Shown piece after piece: positions 6,039 to 6,297 of a stretch of 6,297 bases of DNA. The DNA lies in NCBI GenBank assembly GCA_007116995.1, contig SKHL01000254.1, positions 1 through 6,297 of the forward strand. Direction: 5' to 3'. A program made the position numbers and the translations under genes. Numbering within the stretch: the stretch's first letter is position 1; every line of letters starts with the position of its first letter. The notes under the pieces were generated by a model. It saw only the letters and a list, made by a program, of their open reading frames with translations, searched no databases and was not told the origin of the DNA. This stretch comes from Limnochordia bacterium. GTDB lineage: Bacteria; Bacillota; Limnochordia; Darwinibacteriales; DTU012.

Positions 6039-6297
6039 TTGACTAGACCTATGGTTAGCAAGTGTCCGGTGTGTGCGGGAAAAATGGAGGTCACGAGGCT
6101 GCATTGTCCTCGATGCCAAAGTACCTTAGAAGGTCGATTTATTTCCTGTAAGTTCTGTCAGTTATCCACAGAGCAACGAGAGTTTGTTGAGGTCTTTTTG
6201 GCCTCTCGTGGGAATATTAAGGAAGTAGAGCGGGTACTCGGTATTTCCTATCCTACGGTGCGCAATCGTCTTGATACGGTGATTGAGTCCTTGGGAT
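6039..6297 (+). CDS. DUF2089-family zinc-ribbon/helix-turn-helix protein, probable regulator (3' end outside window)
   Basis: The first 86 codons of an open frame are present. Residues 9-26 form a zinc ribbon, C-P-V-C then C-P-R-C (Cys9, Cys12, Cys23, Cys26). They are followed by TLEGRF and by LSTEQREFVEVFLASRGNIKEVERVLGIS with YPTVRNRLD, the helix-turn-helix part that defines the DUF2089 family. An extra CKFC pair (Cys37, Cys40) lies between the two parts and may give a further metal site. The family is widespread in Firmicutes and is thought to be a DNA-binding regulator, but its targets are generally uncharacterised. In some genomes the gene stands next to envelope-stress-type or DUF4097-like genes; the downstream neighbour here is not visible. 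Start TTG 6039 is favoured by AAGGAG at 6023-6028. It has its own near-consensus promoter and is divergent from the protease gene. Family assignment is confident; function is inferred. Confidence 0.9.
   Translation, partial: MTRPMVSKCPVCAGKMEVTRLHCPRCQSTLEGRFISCKFCQLSTEQREFVEVFLASRGNIKEVERVLGISYPTVRNRLDTVIESLG

Noticed and set aside
1..6297. Mobile element, CRISPR array, phage or toxin-antitoxin system
   Set aside because: No transposase, integrase, terminal inverted repeats, regularly spaced repeats or paired small ORFs were seen. The genes are housekeeping or envelope genes with ordinary spacing.

Overview
The window looks like chromosomal DNA of a Gram-positive-lineage bacterium (Bacillota) that nevertheless has an outer membrane. 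The Firmicute side is suggested by strong AAGGAGG-type ribosome sites, two likely TTG starts, a near-consensus TTGACA-17-TAAAAT promoter, a DUF2089 regulator and the uvrA-uvrC arrangement. The diderm side is suggested by two divergently transcribed genes for signal-peptide-bearing, probable beta-barrel proteins that both end in phenylalanine. Classes such as Limnochordia or Halanaerobiales would fit. This placement is an inference from gene content, not a sequence match.

Layout. Positions 1-282 hold the 3' end of uvrA. uvrC follows 16 bases later (best start 299, end 2134), so the two nucleotide-excision-repair genes form an operon tail on the + strand. A symmetrical hairpin (2143-2186) ends this operon and touches the stop codon of the converging gene, so it probably serves both directions. 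Next is a divergent pair of probable outer-membrane barrel genes: one on the minus strand (2186-2935) and one on the plus strand (3095-3844, TTG start). Their shared upstream region contains a possible seven-codon leader ORF. A second terminator (3859-3886) follows the plus-strand barrel gene. A minus-strand gene (3936-5783) encodes a large lipoprotein protease of the subtilisin (S8) family. It has an intact Asp/His/Asn/Ser catalytic set, an N-terminal carboxypeptidase-regulatory-like domain, a probable I9-like prodomain and a small C-terminal beta domain. An AT-rich divergent intergenic region then carries a strong promoter for a DUF2089-type zinc-ribbon/helix-turn-helix protein, which starts with TTG at 6039 and runs off the window.

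Working together. UvrA recognises DNA damage and UvrC makes the dual incisions. The two barrel proteins and the lipoprotein protease are all predicted to be exported, giving a small cell-envelope cluster between the repair genes and the regulator. No mobile element, CRISPR array, tRNA or rRNA is visible. I found no clear sign of a wholly new system. The most interesting points are the unnamed barrel pair, the protease architecture (lipid anchor and prodomain on the same side of the likely processing site) and the possible leader peptide.
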